Below are positions 35,703-44,780 of a stretch of 64,000 bases of DNA, piece by piece. Positions within the stretch are counted from its first letter, which is position 1. Each line of letters begins with the position of its first letter. The DNA is from CALJFL01 sp039964455 (GTDB taxonomy: Bacteria > Pseudomonadota > Gammaproteobacteria > Pseudomonadales > Halieaceae), in contig JBDVXK010000021.1 of NCBI GenBank assembly GCA_039964455.1, positions 62,001-126,000 of the forward strand. The letters run 5' to 3'. Below the pieces are notes generated by a model, which was not told the origin of the DNA, did no database searches, and saw only the letters and a program-made list of their open reading frames with translations. The position numbers were made by a program, and so were the translations under genes.

Positions 35703-37331
35703 ATGACGGATCAGGCTGACCACGATCAGAATAGCTCTCCACTCGATGCGCTGGTAGTAGGTGCCGGGTTCAATGGCGTCTTTCAACTGTATCAACTGCG
35801 AAAGCGCGGATTTAAGGTAAAAGTTGTCGATGCCGGCGCGGAGCTGGGGGGCGTATGGTACGCCAACTGCTACCCCGGCGCGCGAGTGGACTCACATGTA
35901 CCAAACTACGAATTCTCTTTCGACGAGCTGTGGAAAGATTGGAGTTGGGCAGAGAAATTTCCGGGAAGGGAGGAGTTACGCGGTTATTTCGACTATCTGG
36001 AAGAAAAGCTGGATCTCAAAAAAGATATCGAATTCAACACATGGGTCACCGCTGCCCGTTTTGATGAAAGCCGGAATCTTTGGCGTATAGAAACCGATAA
36101 CGCAAACTTTATCGAAGCGAGACACTTCATTTTATGCACCGGGTTTGCAGCAAAGGCACACACGCCCGCATTCAAAGGAATAGATACTTTCGAGGGAGCC
36201 TGCTATCACTCAGGCCACTGGCCTCAACAGGGCCTGGATCTCAAAGACCGCAGAGTTGGCATAATCGGCACTGGCGCCAGCGGCGTGCAGATTGCGCAGG
36301 AGGCCAGCAAAGTATGCTCTCATCTCACAGTTTTTCAGCGCACCCCCATCATGGCACTGCCGATGCGCCAGCAAAAGATGGGCGCAAGCGAACATCTTGA
36401 AAAGCAGGCCAACTACCCTGAGCAACACCGCAGGGCACGAGTCGAGCACCGCAACTATTTTGACATTGCACAGTCACGCAATTATGGATTAAAGCTATCC
36501 CATGAAGAACAGCAAGCTATTATGGAAAACGCCTGGGCAAAGGGCGGGTTTCATTTCTGGGGCAATATATTCGCCGATGTATTGTCAAATCCGGAGGTCA
36601 ATCGACTGGCGTACGATTTCTGGCGTGACAAAACCCGAGAGCGCATAGAAGACCCTGCAATAGCTGAGATACTTGCGCCTACTGACGCGCCCCACCCTTT
36701 TGGCACAAAACGCCCATCTTTGGAACAGTGGTATTACGAGATATTCAACCAGGACAACGTGACGCTGGTAGATACGCAAAAAACATCAATTACGGAGATC
36801 ACAAAATCCGGGGTTCGCACTGAAGAGACGGAGTATCCGTTGGATATTCTGGTCATGGCTACCGGTTTCGATGCGTTTACGGGGGGGCTTACGCAGTTCG
36901 ATATCACCGGGGTTGGCGGCAAGACACTGAAGGACAAGTGGAATGACGGTGTTCAAAACTTCCTGGGCATAGGCGTGGCCGACTTTCCCAATATGTTTAT
37001 CCTTTATGGACCACTATCACCGTCAGGGCTGTGTAACGGACCGGTATGCGCTGAATTACAAGGCGAATGGATCGTAAACTGCCTGAGCTACCTCCGGGAC
37101 AACAACTACCATCGAATCGAGGCCACGCAGCAGGCAGAGGAAAACTGGCGACAACATGTCGCAGATTTCGCTGACTTAACCCTGTTCCCGCTGGCAGACT
37201 CCTGGTACATGGGTGCCAATATCCCGGGAAAGACTCGACAATTTCTCAATTATCCGCAACTGGCCAGCTATGTGGCAGCATGCCAACAATCCGCAGAACA
37301 GGGTTACGAGGGATTTGACCTCTCACCCTAG
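35703..37331 (+). CDS. Baeyer-Villiger-type flavin monooxygenase
   Basis: A 542-residue class B flavoprotein monooxygenase like cyclohexanone or phenylacetone monooxygenase. Two dinucleotide motifs are present, GAGFNG near residue 20 (FAD) and GTGASG near 185 (NADPH). Between them is the diagnostic BVMO fingerprint F-x-G-x3-H-x3-W-P, read as FEGACYHSGHWP. The active-site Arg region HPFGTKRPSLE is also typical. It inserts one oxygen next to a ketone to give an ester or lactone, so a cyclic ketone such as a steroid or terpene ketone is a likely substrate. The TTG at 35697 is a less likely start than the ATG here. Confidence 0.92.
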   Translation: MTDQADHDQNSSPLDALVVGAGFNGVFQLYQLRKRGFKVKVVDAGAELGGVWYANCYPGARVDSHVPNYEFSFDELWKDWSWAEKFPGREELRGYFDYLEEKLDLKKDIEFNTWVTAARFDESRNLWRIETDNANFIEARHFILCTGFAAKAHTPAFKGIDTFEGACYHSGHWPQQGLDLKDRRVGIIGTGASGVQIAQEASKVCSHLTVFQRTPIMALPMRQQKMGASEHLEKQANYPEQHRRARVEHRNYFDIAQSRNYGLKLSHEEQQAIMENAWAKGGFHFWGNIFADVLSNPEVNRLAYDFWRDKTRERIEDPAIAEILAPTDAPHPFGTKRPSLEQWYYEIFNQDNVTLVDTQKTSITEITKSGVRTEETEYPLDILVMATGFDAFTGGLTQFDITGVGGKTLKDKWNDGVQNFLGIGVADFPNMFILYGPLSPSGLCNGPVCAELQGEWIVNCLSYLRDNNYHRIEATQQAEENWRQHVADFADLTLFPLADSWYMGANIPGKTRQFLNYPQLASYVAACQQSAEQGYEGFDLSP

Positions 37332-37338
37332 CCAGCAG

Positions 37339-37848
37339 CTACAGCGCTCGATAGTCCGAATGGCCTGACTGCTGAATTTGCAGAATCGGCAGATTGAAGC
37401 CGCTTTTTACAAGCGCGTCCAGCCCGTTCGGTAACTGGTAGTTGAAGTCGAGCACATAGCGTCGCTTTGAAATGCGCCATTCACCATCGCGCTTCTGCAA
37501 CTCATCCAGATAGCGGCCTCCAAAAAAGTTGTCTACTTCATTCCCACTATCGTCAGTCGACATGCTGACCGTAAAGCCATAACACTCGCTATGAGCGGTA
37601 TCGCCCTCAATACGAATCAGCAGACCACCGGACATGTGCCAGCGGCGCTGCGACGCAGCCTCAACCTCCATTACACACTCAACCCATCCGGTACCGTCAC
37701 CGCTGTAAAACCCGTAATCCACCGAGGCATCGGGCCAGAAACAACTTGCCTGTCCCTCACGGTCCAGCCAGTCCAGTGTTCTGGCATAGCGCATCAAAAC
37801 TTCCTCGCACGCGTTCTTGTCCAATAGTTCCTGTAGCGCTTGTTCCAT
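37339..37848 (-). CDS. SnoaL/NTF2-like protein (hydroxylating-dioxygenase beta-like)
   Basis: A 169-residue cone-fold protein of the SnoaL-4 type. The start LLDKNACEEVLMRYARTLDWLDREGQASCF and the Asp/Trp-rich strand WPDASVDYGFYSGDG are typical, as is RWHMSGGLLIRIEGDTAHSECYG. Such proteins act as small isomerases, hydrolases or beta-subunits of ring-hydroxylating oxygenases. It converges on the BVMO with only seven bases between stops and is divergent from P450 at 37930. Confidence 0.75.
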   Translation of the reverse strand: MEQALQELLDKNACEEVLMRYARTLDWLDREGQASCFWPDASVDYGFYSGDGTGWVECVMEVEAASQRRWHMSGGLLIRIEGDTAHSECYGFTVSMSTDDSGNEVDNFFGGRYLDELQKRDGEWRISKRRYVLDFNYQLPNGLDALVKSGFNLPILQIQQSGHSDYRAL

Positions 37849-37929
37849 TTGCTTACTCCTTGACAGTTATGATTCGAATATCACACAGTGTCGTCTGCGC
37901 CTCAAGCCAATGGAAATACGCCTGCCATG

Positions 37930-39186
37930 AGTGATACCACGCAACCAGAGTTAAACCTGTTTGACCCCCAAACCCAACAGTGCCCGTACGATGCCTACAA
38001 GACACTGCGCGACGAGGCTCCCGCCTATCGCTGTCCGTACACGGGCATGTATGTAATCAGTCGATATGATGATGTCAGGCGCGTGCTCACCGACCATAAG
38101 AATTTCACCAATCGCACAACGCTCTACGGCGAAGAGGCAAAACCCAACGACCGTCAGCAAACAGTCATTGATCTGTTTGAGCAGGAGGGTTGGTTGCCAG
38201 CGCCCAACCTCGCTGCACGCGATGACCCCGACCACAAAGCCGTGCGCGCGGTGTTTAACCAGGCCTTCAGGCCGGGCAAGATAAAGGAGCTTGACGGCGA
38301 AGTGGAGTCACTCGCCTATCGCCTAATCGACGACTTTATAGACGAAGGCCATTGCGAGTGGGTCAGGCAGTTCGCAGTGCCACTGCCCCTCTTCATCATA
38401 GGCAGGCAGATGGGCGCAGACCCCGACGATATCTGGCGCATCAAAGGCTGGACCCAGGCATTTTTTGAGCGCATCAGCATGATGCAAAGTCCGGATGAAG
38501 AACTGGATACGGTACGCAGCGAAATCGAGGCGCAGCACTATTTCCAGCCGATTTTTGAGCAACTGCGGCGCAAACCACAGGACTCCCTCTTAAGCGTATT
38601 GGTTAACACTGTAATCGAAGAATGGGGTCGCCCCATGAACGACAACGAGTTGCATGCCGAAATGATGGCCGACACCTTCGTAGGCGGCTCGGAAACCACC
38701 ACCAATGCAATTTCTGCCGGTGTAAAACTGTTGATTGAGAACAAAAATATCTGGGATCAATTGAAATCTGACTCCGACGCCTACCTGAAAAACTTTATTG
38801 AAGAGGTACTGCGACTAGAGTCACCCGTGCAAAGCCTGATGAGAGCTACCGCCACAGATGTTGAAATTGGCGGCACAATGATCCCGGCCGGCAGCCTCAT
38901 CAACATTCGTTACGCGGCGGCAAATCGCGACGAACGCCGCTTCGACAACGCCACAGATATCGATCTTGAACGCAAGAATGCTGGCGGACATATGGCCTTT
39001 GGTTCCGGCAAACATCACTGCCTTGGTGCGCCATTGGCGCGACGTGAACTTTTCTGGTCATTCACCGCACTGCTGGATCGCGTGGATGAGATGTGGTTTG
39101 CGGAAAGTAAAAATACCTTCGAGTACCACCCGCATTATCTGTTGCGCTCTCTGAAAGAGTTACACATAGAGTTTCGCCCGGCCTAA
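37930..39186 (+). CDS. Cytochrome P450 (bacterial class I)
   Basis: A 418-residue soluble P450. The oxygen-activation helix reads FVGGSETTTN, the K-helix ExxR is in EEVLRLESP, and the haem loop is FGSGKHHCLGAPLARRE with the Cys ligand. There is no fused reductase domain, so ferredoxin and reductase must come from elsewhere. The GTG at 37888 would add 14 residues of no family match. A deazaflavin-type nitroreductase-like gene follows 21 bases later in the same direction. It probably hydroxylates a hydrophobic substrate of this region. Confidence 0.93.
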   Translation, partial: SDTTQPELNLFDPQTQQCPYDAYKTLRDEAPAYRCPYTGMYVISRYDDVRRVLTDHKNFTNRTTLYGEEAKPNDRQQTVIDLFEQEGWLPAPNLAARDDPDHKAVRAVFNQAFRPGKIKELDGEVESLAYRLIDDFIDEGHCEWVRQFAVPLPLFIIGRQMGADPDDIWRIKGWTQAFFERISMMQSPDEELDTVRSEIEAQHYFQPIFEQLRRKPQDSLLSVLVNTVIEEWGRPMNDNELHAEMMADTFVGGSETTTNAISAGVKLLIENKNIWDQLKSDSDAYLKNFIEEVLRLESPVQSLMRATATDVEIGGTMIPAGSLINIRYAAANRDERRFDNATDIDLERKNAGGHMAFGSGKHHCLGAPLARRELFWSFTALLDRVDEMWFAESKNTFEYHPHYLLRSLKELHIEFRPA

Positions 39187-39207
39187 ACTGCAGAGGCATC
39201 TATTCCC

Positions 39208-39666
39208 ATGACAATCGAGACAACGTTTTACAAATACCTGGTCAACCCGGTGATGAGGGGGCTGTTAAAGTCGCCGGCACACGGGTTGTTAAGCCACAAT
39301 ATCGGCATACTGCACTTCACCGGCCGAAAAAGCGGGCGAAAGCTGAGCACTCCACTTAGCTATACCCGTGAGGGTAATCTCGTGCGACTGCTCTCCAGCC
39401 AGAACACCCGATGGTGGCACAATTTTCGCGACTCGAATCCCGAAGTCGGCATGGAGATAGCCGGCGAAATGCATGCCGGAACAGCGCGACTGCTGGAGGG
39501 TGACAGCCCTGAACTTCGGGATGGCGTGAGCGCGTTCCTGACAGCCCTTCCCCGCGATGCCAAGGTCTACGGCATAAAGCTGGACCGCGAGAAATCGCCC
39601 ATCGAGGAGAGCCTCGCGTCCGCCGCCTCCCGCCTGATACTGGTAGAAGTGTCACTGACAGCGTAA
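39208..39666 (+). CDS. Nitroreductase/quinone-reductase family (Ddn-like split barrel)
   Basis: A 152-residue split-barrel protein. The segment LHFTGRKSGRKLSTPLSYTREGN is the signature of the F420-dependent nitroreductase (Ddn-like) family. Since most gammaproteobacteria lack F420, the cofactor may be another flavin or none; this is an inference. It follows the P450 closely and is probably co-transcribed. Role may be reduction of a quinone or unsaturated ketone formed by the oxygenases. Confidence 0.82.
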   Translation: MTIETTFYKYLVNPVMRGLLKSPAHGLLSHNIGILHFTGRKSGRKLSTPLSYTREGNLVRLLSSQNTRWWHNFRDSNPEVGMEIAGEMHAGTARLLEGDSPELRDGVSAFLTALPRDAKVYGIKLDREKSPIEESLASAASRLILVEVSLTA

Positions 39667-39850
39667 AACTGCACAGCTCCCCGCCAGCATATTCGCTGTC
39701 CGGCTAAGGGCTGGAGGGCGCTCCCCCGCTACCAGCCGGTCTACCCAATCTTTAAAACAGTCTGTACTGTTTTTATATTCGCTGAAGATTGCTACTATAC
39801 GCCTTATTAGCCTTACGCTGGCATCTTTGCCAGCCAACTGGGGAGTCGTA

Positions 39851-41032
39851 ATGAGCAAAGCACAGCTAGTTGAAATGTCCAAAACGGGACTGGTCCACGC
39901 GGCAGCAGGAACCATTGATCAGGCCGATGGCATCGTCAAAATACCGGCGAGTCATTACTACGACCCCGAGCGTTGGCAGCTAGAGATGGACAGGGTTTTT
40001 GGACGACTGCCACTGATGCTGGCCACCAGTGTCGAGCTACCCAAGCCCGGTGACTACAAGGCAATGGAAGCAGCCGGTGTTCCAGTATTGCTAACCCGCG
40101 ATATGGATGGCGCCATCAAGGCTTACGTCAACAGCTGCGCACACCGGGGCGCGCAGATCATGGAAGAAGGTTGCGGATCGGCCAAACGGTTTACCTGCCC
40201 CTATCACGCCTGGTCTTACAACCACAGCGGCGAGCTCACAAACATCTATACGCAACGCGATTTCGGCGACCTGGATAAGGAAGCAAACGGGCTGGTACCC
40301 CTGCAGGCCATGGAGCGCAGCGGTCTGATCTGGGTTGTCCCCAATCACAAGTCGGCCATTGACATCGAATCTTTCCTGTCTGGTTACGACGAGTTACTCG
40401 GGCACTTTGGATTTCAGGACTGGTATTTCCACGATAGCAGGCGCGTTGATGGGCCAAATTGGAAAATAGCGTTTGATGGATACCTGGACTTTTACCATCT
40501 ACCGATACTGCATAAAGATACATTCGGCAGCGACTTTTCCAACAAGGCATTGTATTTCGGTTGGGGCCCCCATCAGCGTGTCGTATCGCCCGAAACCATC
40601 GGTCAGGAACTGGGCGAACTGGACGAAGACCAGTGGCCTATGGCCTCGCTGCTAAACGGCGTCTGGACGATATTTCCGCACGTCAGCATCGCTTCTTTTG
40701 GTGAAGGCGATCACCGCGGTGTCTTGATCTCACAACTATTCCCCGGAGATACCCCTGGAGAGTCGTACACAATCCAGAACTACCTGTTGGAAAAAACACC
40801 TGACGAGGCTGGTATTGAAGCGGCCCGCGAGCAATTTGAGTTTCTGCGATTCGTGGTTGAAAAAGAAGACTATGCAACCGGGCTTAAGCAACAGAAGTCG
40901 CTGCAGACTGGCGCCAGGGAACACATTTTGTTTGGTCGCAACGAGGAAGGCGGACAGAACTTCCACCAATGGTTGGGCCGTATTCTCGACTGCGAAGACG
41001 CCAACCTCAACGCCCTGTTCAGCGAAAAATAA
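39851..41032 (+). CDS. Rieske non-haem iron oxygenase, alpha subunit
   Basis: A 393-residue ring-hydroxylating or KshA-like oxygenase. The Rieske [2Fe-2S] motif C-x-H then C-x2-H reads CAHRG and CPYHAW (about residues 95-120). The mononuclear iron site is FDGYLDFYHLPILHKDTF, supplying two His, and a later Asp completes the triad. The ATG at 39851 has a GGGAG site. The next gene, a ketosteroid-isomerase-like protein, begins 42 bases later. Redox partners are not encoded nearby. With that neighbour, a steroid or other fused-ring substrate is a reasonable guess. Confidence 0.92.
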   Translation: MSKAQLVEMSKTGLVHAAAGTIDQADGIVKIPASHYYDPERWQLEMDRVFGRLPLMLATSVELPKPGDYKAMEAAGVPVLLTRDMDGAIKAYVNSCAHRGAQIMEEGCGSAKRFTCPYHAWSYNHSGELTNIYTQRDFGDLDKEANGLVPLQAMERSGLIWVVPNHKSAIDIESFLSGYDELLGHFGFQDWYFHDSRRVDGPNWKIAFDGYLDFYHLPILHKDTFGSDFSNKALYFGWGPHQRVVSPETIGQELGELDEDQWPMASLLNGVWTIFPHVSIASFGEGDHRGVLISQLFPGDTPGESYTIQNYLLEKTPDEAGIEAAREQFEFLRFVVEKEDYATGLKQQKSLQTGAREHILFGRNEEGGQNFHQWLGRILDCEDANLNALFSEK

Positions 41033-41074
41033 AACTGCCCTACAAAAACAGTCACGTCCAAGAGGAGAGTTACT

Positions 41075-41449
41075 TTGCCCAGCCCCAGTGAAATCAGAGC
41101 TATGATTGCATCCTACGTCGAGATGATGTGTAACAGCGATATTGACGGCATCATAGCCCTGTACGCGGACGATGCGACTGCCGAGGATCCGGTGGGTGGC
41201 GACGTGCAGGAAGGCATAGAAGCGATCAGGACATTCTATTCGATGACCGCACCCATGCTGCAGGTCGAGCTGACAGGGCCTGTTTGCATAGCCGGTAATG
41301 AGTGCGCCTTTCCTCTGCTAGCCCAGCTGACCATGGGCGAAGATGTCAGCTATCTCGATGCCACCGACGTGCTTACCTTCAACGACGAAGGCAAAATATG
41401 TCGCATGAGAGCCTACTGGAATCCGGAAGAACTGCGACCGGAACGCTAA
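41075..41449 (+). CDS. Steroid delta-isomerase-like protein
   Basis: A 124-residue NTF2-fold protein very like bacterial 3-oxo-delta5-steroid isomerase. Tyr14 and Asp38 (in the segment ATAEDPVGG) fall at the same numbers as the catalytic residues of the Comamonas enzyme, and Asp98 in TDVLTF sits at the third position. The TTG start is supported by a strong AGGAGAG site. It would shift a double bond from beta,gamma to alpha,beta to a ketone through a dienolate. It is directly behind the Rieske oxygenase. SnoaL-type relatives of other function exist, but the intact triad favours isomerase. Confidence 0.83.
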   Translation: MPSPSEIRAMIASYVEMMCNSDIDGIIALYADDATAEDPVGGDVQEGIEAIRTFYSMTAPMLQVELTGPVCIAGNECAFPLLAQLTMGEDVSYLDATDVLTFNDEGKICRMRAYWNPEELRPER

Positions 41450-41524
41450 CAGGCAGCGAGCTCTCGACACTTCCACAGGTGGTGCTATTCTAGGCGCTCT
41501 GAAATTGCTTAGAGACAGTAAAAC

Positions 41525-42709
41525 ATGTCGGTATCCATAGGTACTCCACTCTCCGCTAGTGCTAAAAAAGTCCTGCTTTGCGGCGCTGGTGAGCTAGGTA
41601 AGGAAGTCGCGATAGAGCTCCAGCGTCTGGGCGTAGAAGTTATTGCCGTAGACCGCTATGCCAATGCGCCTGCCATGCAAGTGGCTCATCGTTCCCATGT
41701 CATCAGCATGCTTGATGGCGTCGCATTGCGACAGGTAATCGAGCAGGAAAAGCCGGACCTGATTGTTCCCGAGATTGAAGCCATCGCTACCGACACGCTG
41801 GCACAACTCGAGGACGAAGGATTCACCGTCATACCCACCGCCAAAGCCACACAGTTGACCATGAACCGCGAAGGCATTCGTCGTCTGGCCGCAGAAGACC
41901 TGGGAATCGCCACCAGCCCCTTCGAATTCGCCCAGTCGCGAGACGAATACCTCCAAGGCATCCAGAAAATCGGCATGCCCTGTATTGTAAAGCCCATAAT
42001 GAGTTCTTCCGGGAAGGGCCAATCCCTTGTGCGCACGGCTGGCGATGTCGATGCTGCCTGGGACTACGCACAGGAAGGCGGCCGTGCCGGCAAGGGCAAG
42101 GTCATCATCGAGGGCTTTGTCGACTTTGATTATGAAATCACGCTGCTGACAGTGCGGCACAGGGACGGCACCTCATTCTGCGCACCCATAGGCCACCGTC
42201 AGGAAGGTGGTGACTACCAGGAGTCTTGGCAACCGCAGGCAATGTCAGCAGCGGCACTTGCTGCATCTGAAGATATCGCAAAGCGGGTCACCGATGCGCT
42301 GGGTGGGCTGGGTCTTTTTGGTGTTGAGCTATTTATCAAGGGTGACGAGGTTATATTCAGTGAAGTATCACCTCGCCCCCACGACACAGGCCTGGTAACA
42401 CTTGTTTCCCAGGACCTGTCAGAGTTTGCCCTACACGCAAGGGCAATCCTCAACCTGCCTGTCCCCTCCATAGAACAGCACGGCCCCAGCGCTTCCAGCG
42501 TGATATTGGTTAGCGGTGAGAGCCAAAGCGTCACCTTTGCTGGCCTGGACACAGCCTTGGCTCAAAAAAACACACAACTACGCCTGTTTGGTAAGCCTGA
42601 AGTCGCCGGAACGCGGCGTATGGGCGTGGCGCTTGCTCGCGCGGGCAGCATAGAGGAAGCCCGCAATACCGCCAATGCCTGCGCCGACGCCGTAGTGACA
42701 AGTCTCTAA
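41525..42709 (+). CDS. purT: Formate-dependent phosphoribosylglycinamide formyltransferase
   Basis: ATP-grasp enzyme of purine synthesis that makes formyl-GAR from GAR, formate and ATP, 394 residues. The start VLLCGAGELGKEVAIELQRLGVEVIAVDRYANAPAMQVAH is the PurT signature. ATP-grasp motifs include KPIMSSSGKGQS and FSEVSPRPHDTG. Length equals the E. coli enzyme. It has no link to the oxygenase genes around it and probably has its own promoter. Confidence 0.97.
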   Translation: MSVSIGTPLSASAKKVLLCGAGELGKEVAIELQRLGVEVIAVDRYANAPAMQVAHRSHVISMLDGVALRQVIEQEKPDLIVPEIEAIATDTLAQLEDEGFTVIPTAKATQLTMNREGIRRLAAEDLGIATSPFEFAQSRDEYLQGIQKIGMPCIVKPIMSSSGKGQSLVRTAGDVDAAWDYAQEGGRAGKGKVIIEGFVDFDYEITLLTVRHRDGTSFCAPIGHRQEGGDYQESWQPQAMSAAALAASEDIAKRVTDALGGLGLFGVELFIKGDEVIFSEVSPRPHDTGLVTLVSQDLSEFALHARAILNLPVPSIEQHGPSASSVILVSGESQSVTFAGLDTALAQKNTQLRLFGKPEVAGTRRMGVALARAGSIEEARNTANACADAVVTSL

Positions 42710-42753
42710 TCCACACGAAGAGCAATACCCTCTTCCTCAACAAGGTGACTATT

Positions 42754-43857
42754 TTGAAAGCTCTTACACGATTAATCGCTGCACTTTTTTTCGTTGCGAC
42801 CTTTTCTACGGCTGCAGCCGAGTTACCGGTACAGCTGCAAGAGCTAGGGCTACGAGAGTCCCCTGTTGCCGCCAAAGATATGCCAGGCTGGAAGAAACCC
42901 GAACGCATCCTGGTCTCCACGATGTTTGGTCCGCAGCTGTTGGATGTTTTGCAGGCACAGGCAACCGACATAGAGCTTGTACCGGTCGCCAACGCGCAGG
43001 AAGCAGCCGCCGCTGCGCCAGGCGCGCAAGCAGTAATCGGCATCTGTGATCAGGCGGTGTTCGACAAGGCCGATCAGTTACATTGGGTTCAGGTATTCTT
43101 TGCTGGTGTTGAAAACTGTGTCTCGCTGCCCGGGGTGCAAAATGGCTTGATACTGACCAACGGACAGCGACTGAGCAGTCCCACAATCGGCGATCACGCC
43201 ATTGCCCTGATGTATGCGCTGGTTCGCGGCATCGACATCGCACACGGCAATCAGGTGAACCAGGTGTGGGCACGCGCATCAGTAGAAGGTGTACGAAGCT
43301 TTGGTGAACTTTCCGGACGCACCATGCTTGTTGTGGGTCTGGGCGGTATCGGCACGCAGGTGGCAAAGCGAGCCCATGCACTGGGTATGCGCGTGGTCGC
43401 GACCCGCGGTAGTCGCCGTGAAGGGCCGGACTATGTCGATTATGTAGGCTTGGCACCCGAGGCGATAACGCTGGCAAAAGAGGCTGACATCGTCGTTAAT
43501 GCCGCGCCACTGACCAGCGCCACCAAGGGCATGTTCAATGAAGCCTTTTTTAGCGCGATGAAATCGAGCGCCTACTTTATCAATGTTGGCAGAGGAGAAA
43601 GTGCGGTAACAGCTGACCTGATAAAGGCGCTGAATGAAGGGCAAATTGCCGGTGCCGGCCTTGATGTTACCGACCCTGAACCACTACCGCCCGAGCACCC
43701 CCTATGGAGCACACCCAGAGTGCTGATTACACCCCACGTTGCCGCCCTCTCTATGGAGACACTGGGAAGAATTCAGGCACTATTAGCTGAAAACCTGCGC
43801 CGCTACGTGGCAGGCGAGCCTCTGCTTTCGGTGGTGGATGTAAAACGCGGGTATTAG
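42754..43857 (+). CDS. D-2-hydroxyacid dehydrogenase with an N-terminal signal peptide
   Basis: A 367-residue NAD-dependent 2-hydroxyacid dehydrogenase. The Rossmann motif is VVGLGGIGTQ; the catalytic trio is the Arg in NVGRGE, the Glu in DPEPLPPEH and the His in ITPHVAALS. Unlike normal family members it begins with a typical secretion signal: basic start, hydrophobic core, then STAAAELP, cleavage about residue 22. This is odd, because NAD is scarce in the periplasm. The TTG at 42754 has an AAGGTGA site; a GTG at 42745 is the alternative. It is 44 bases behind purT and converges with mtfA, the stops overlapping by four bases. Confidence 0.85.
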   Translation: MKALTRLIAALFFVATFSTAAAELPVQLQELGLRESPVAAKDMPGWKKPERILVSTMFGPQLLDVLQAQATDIELVPVANAQEAAAAAPGAQAVIGICDQAVFDKADQLHWVQVFFAGVENCVSLPGVQNGLILTNGQRLSSPTIGDHAIALMYALVRGIDIAHGNQVNQVWARASVEGVRSFGELSGRTMLVVGLGGIGTQVAKRAHALGMRVVATRGSRREGPDYVDYVGLAPEAITLAKEADIVVNAAPLTSATKGMFNEAFFSAMKSSAYFINVGRGESAVTADLIKALNEGQIAGAGLDVTDPEPLPPEHPLWSTPRVLITPHVAALSMETLGRIQALLAENLRRYVAGEPLLSVVDVKRGY

Positions 43858-44666
43858 TCCTGCCAGCTGGCGGGGTCAAGCTGATAATAGATTTTCAATT
43901 GCTCGTATAACTCGGGCCTGTGCTTGCTGAGTTGGTGGGGCTTTTCGAAAAACGTCTCTGTGGCTACGGCAAAAAACTCTGCGGGGTTGGTTGTACCGTA
44001 ATCATCCATAACAGTCGTCAAGCCATTGATACTGCGCGCACCCAGATCTTCGAAGTTTTCGGAAAAAACACGGGCCCATGCTCCGTAACTGTTACGTCTC
44101 AGTGGCGGCGCACCATTGGTCGAACCCGATTCAGCATCCAGCTGATGAGCGAATTCATGTAGCACCACATTGTGACCATCACTAAAGTCCCGCGCGCCTT
44201 TCTCTACATCATCCCAGGAAAGAATCACCCTGCCATTGCCCCAGGACTCGCCCAGCATCCCCTGCGAACCCGACACTACGGTACCGTCGGCAAGCTGTTG
44301 CTCTCGATCTACTTTGAAAGCGGTGGGATATATCAATATCGCTTTAAGCTTGGAATACCCCGATCCCTTTTTATTCAGCAAAAGGAGGCAGGCTTCGGCG
44401 GCAATGAGAATGCGCATTTCGTCGGTTATGGTGAGACCCGCACAGCCATAGAACTTCTTTTTTGCAATGAAGAAGGTAATCAGCTGTTGCAGTCGACGCT
44501 GTTCATCAGTAGATAGCACGCCATACACAGGCAGGCGATTCTCCAGAATCGTTTGCCATGCATCCGGGAAGGGTCTTTCGCGCAACGCCTTGTCACGCCA
44601 CCGGTTGTACAGGATATACAGGCCTATGGCGATCATGGCAATCAATACAGGTAGAGCGGCAATCAT
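43854..44666 (-). CDS. mtfA: M90-family zinc peptidase MtfA
   Basis: A 270-residue protein like MtfA, the zinc aminopeptidase that in E. coli binds and titrates the repressor Mlc. The HExxH site is HEFAHQLDAESG, with LLLNKKGSGYSKLKAILIYP and DDYGTTNPAEFFAVATETFF, where the third ligand Glu is expected. One N-terminal helix (residues 5-22) anchors it to the membrane, common in this family. Single gene; no Mlc is visible in the window. Confidence 0.93.
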   Translation of the reverse strand: MIAALPVLIAMIAIGLYILYNRWRDKALRERPFPDAWQTILENRLPVYGVLSTDEQRRLQQLITFFIAKKKFYGCAGLTITDEMRILIAAEACLLLLNKKGSGYSKLKAILIYPTAFKVDREQQLADGTVVSGSQGMLGESWGNGRVILSWDDVEKGARDFSDGHNVVLHEFAHQLDAESGSTNGAPPLRRNSYGAWARVFSENFEDLGARSINGLTTVMDDYGTTNPAEFFAVATETFFEKPHQLSKHRPELYEQLKIYYQLDPASWQD

Positions 44667-44739
44667 GCGTGGAGGTTACTACAAATGGTCGTGGGCTGGT
44701 CTTGGATTAGTTGTGGAATTATTGCGCCACGTTAAAACT

Positions 44740-44769
44740 ATCCCGGAGAGAGGACACTCTCCCCGGGAT
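44740..44769 (-). terminator. Terminator hairpin behind the Ala-rich lipoprotein
   Basis: ATCCCGGAGAG pairs with CTCTCCCCGGGAT (one or two bulged C) around a short loop, directly after the lipoprotein stop on the minus strand. Only four T follow the stem after two bases, so termination may be partial. Confidence 0.6.
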
Positions 44770-44780
44770 CAGAGGAGGGA

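Noticed and set aside
41594..42160. 188-codon minus-strand frame within purT
   Set aside because: purT is unmistakable on the plus strand; the other frame is a shadow.
42806..43477. 223-codon minus-strand frame opposite the hydroxyacid dehydrogenase
   Set aside because: Rich in Arg, Pro and Cys, as expected for the complement of a GC-rich gene; the plus-strand gene explains the sequence.
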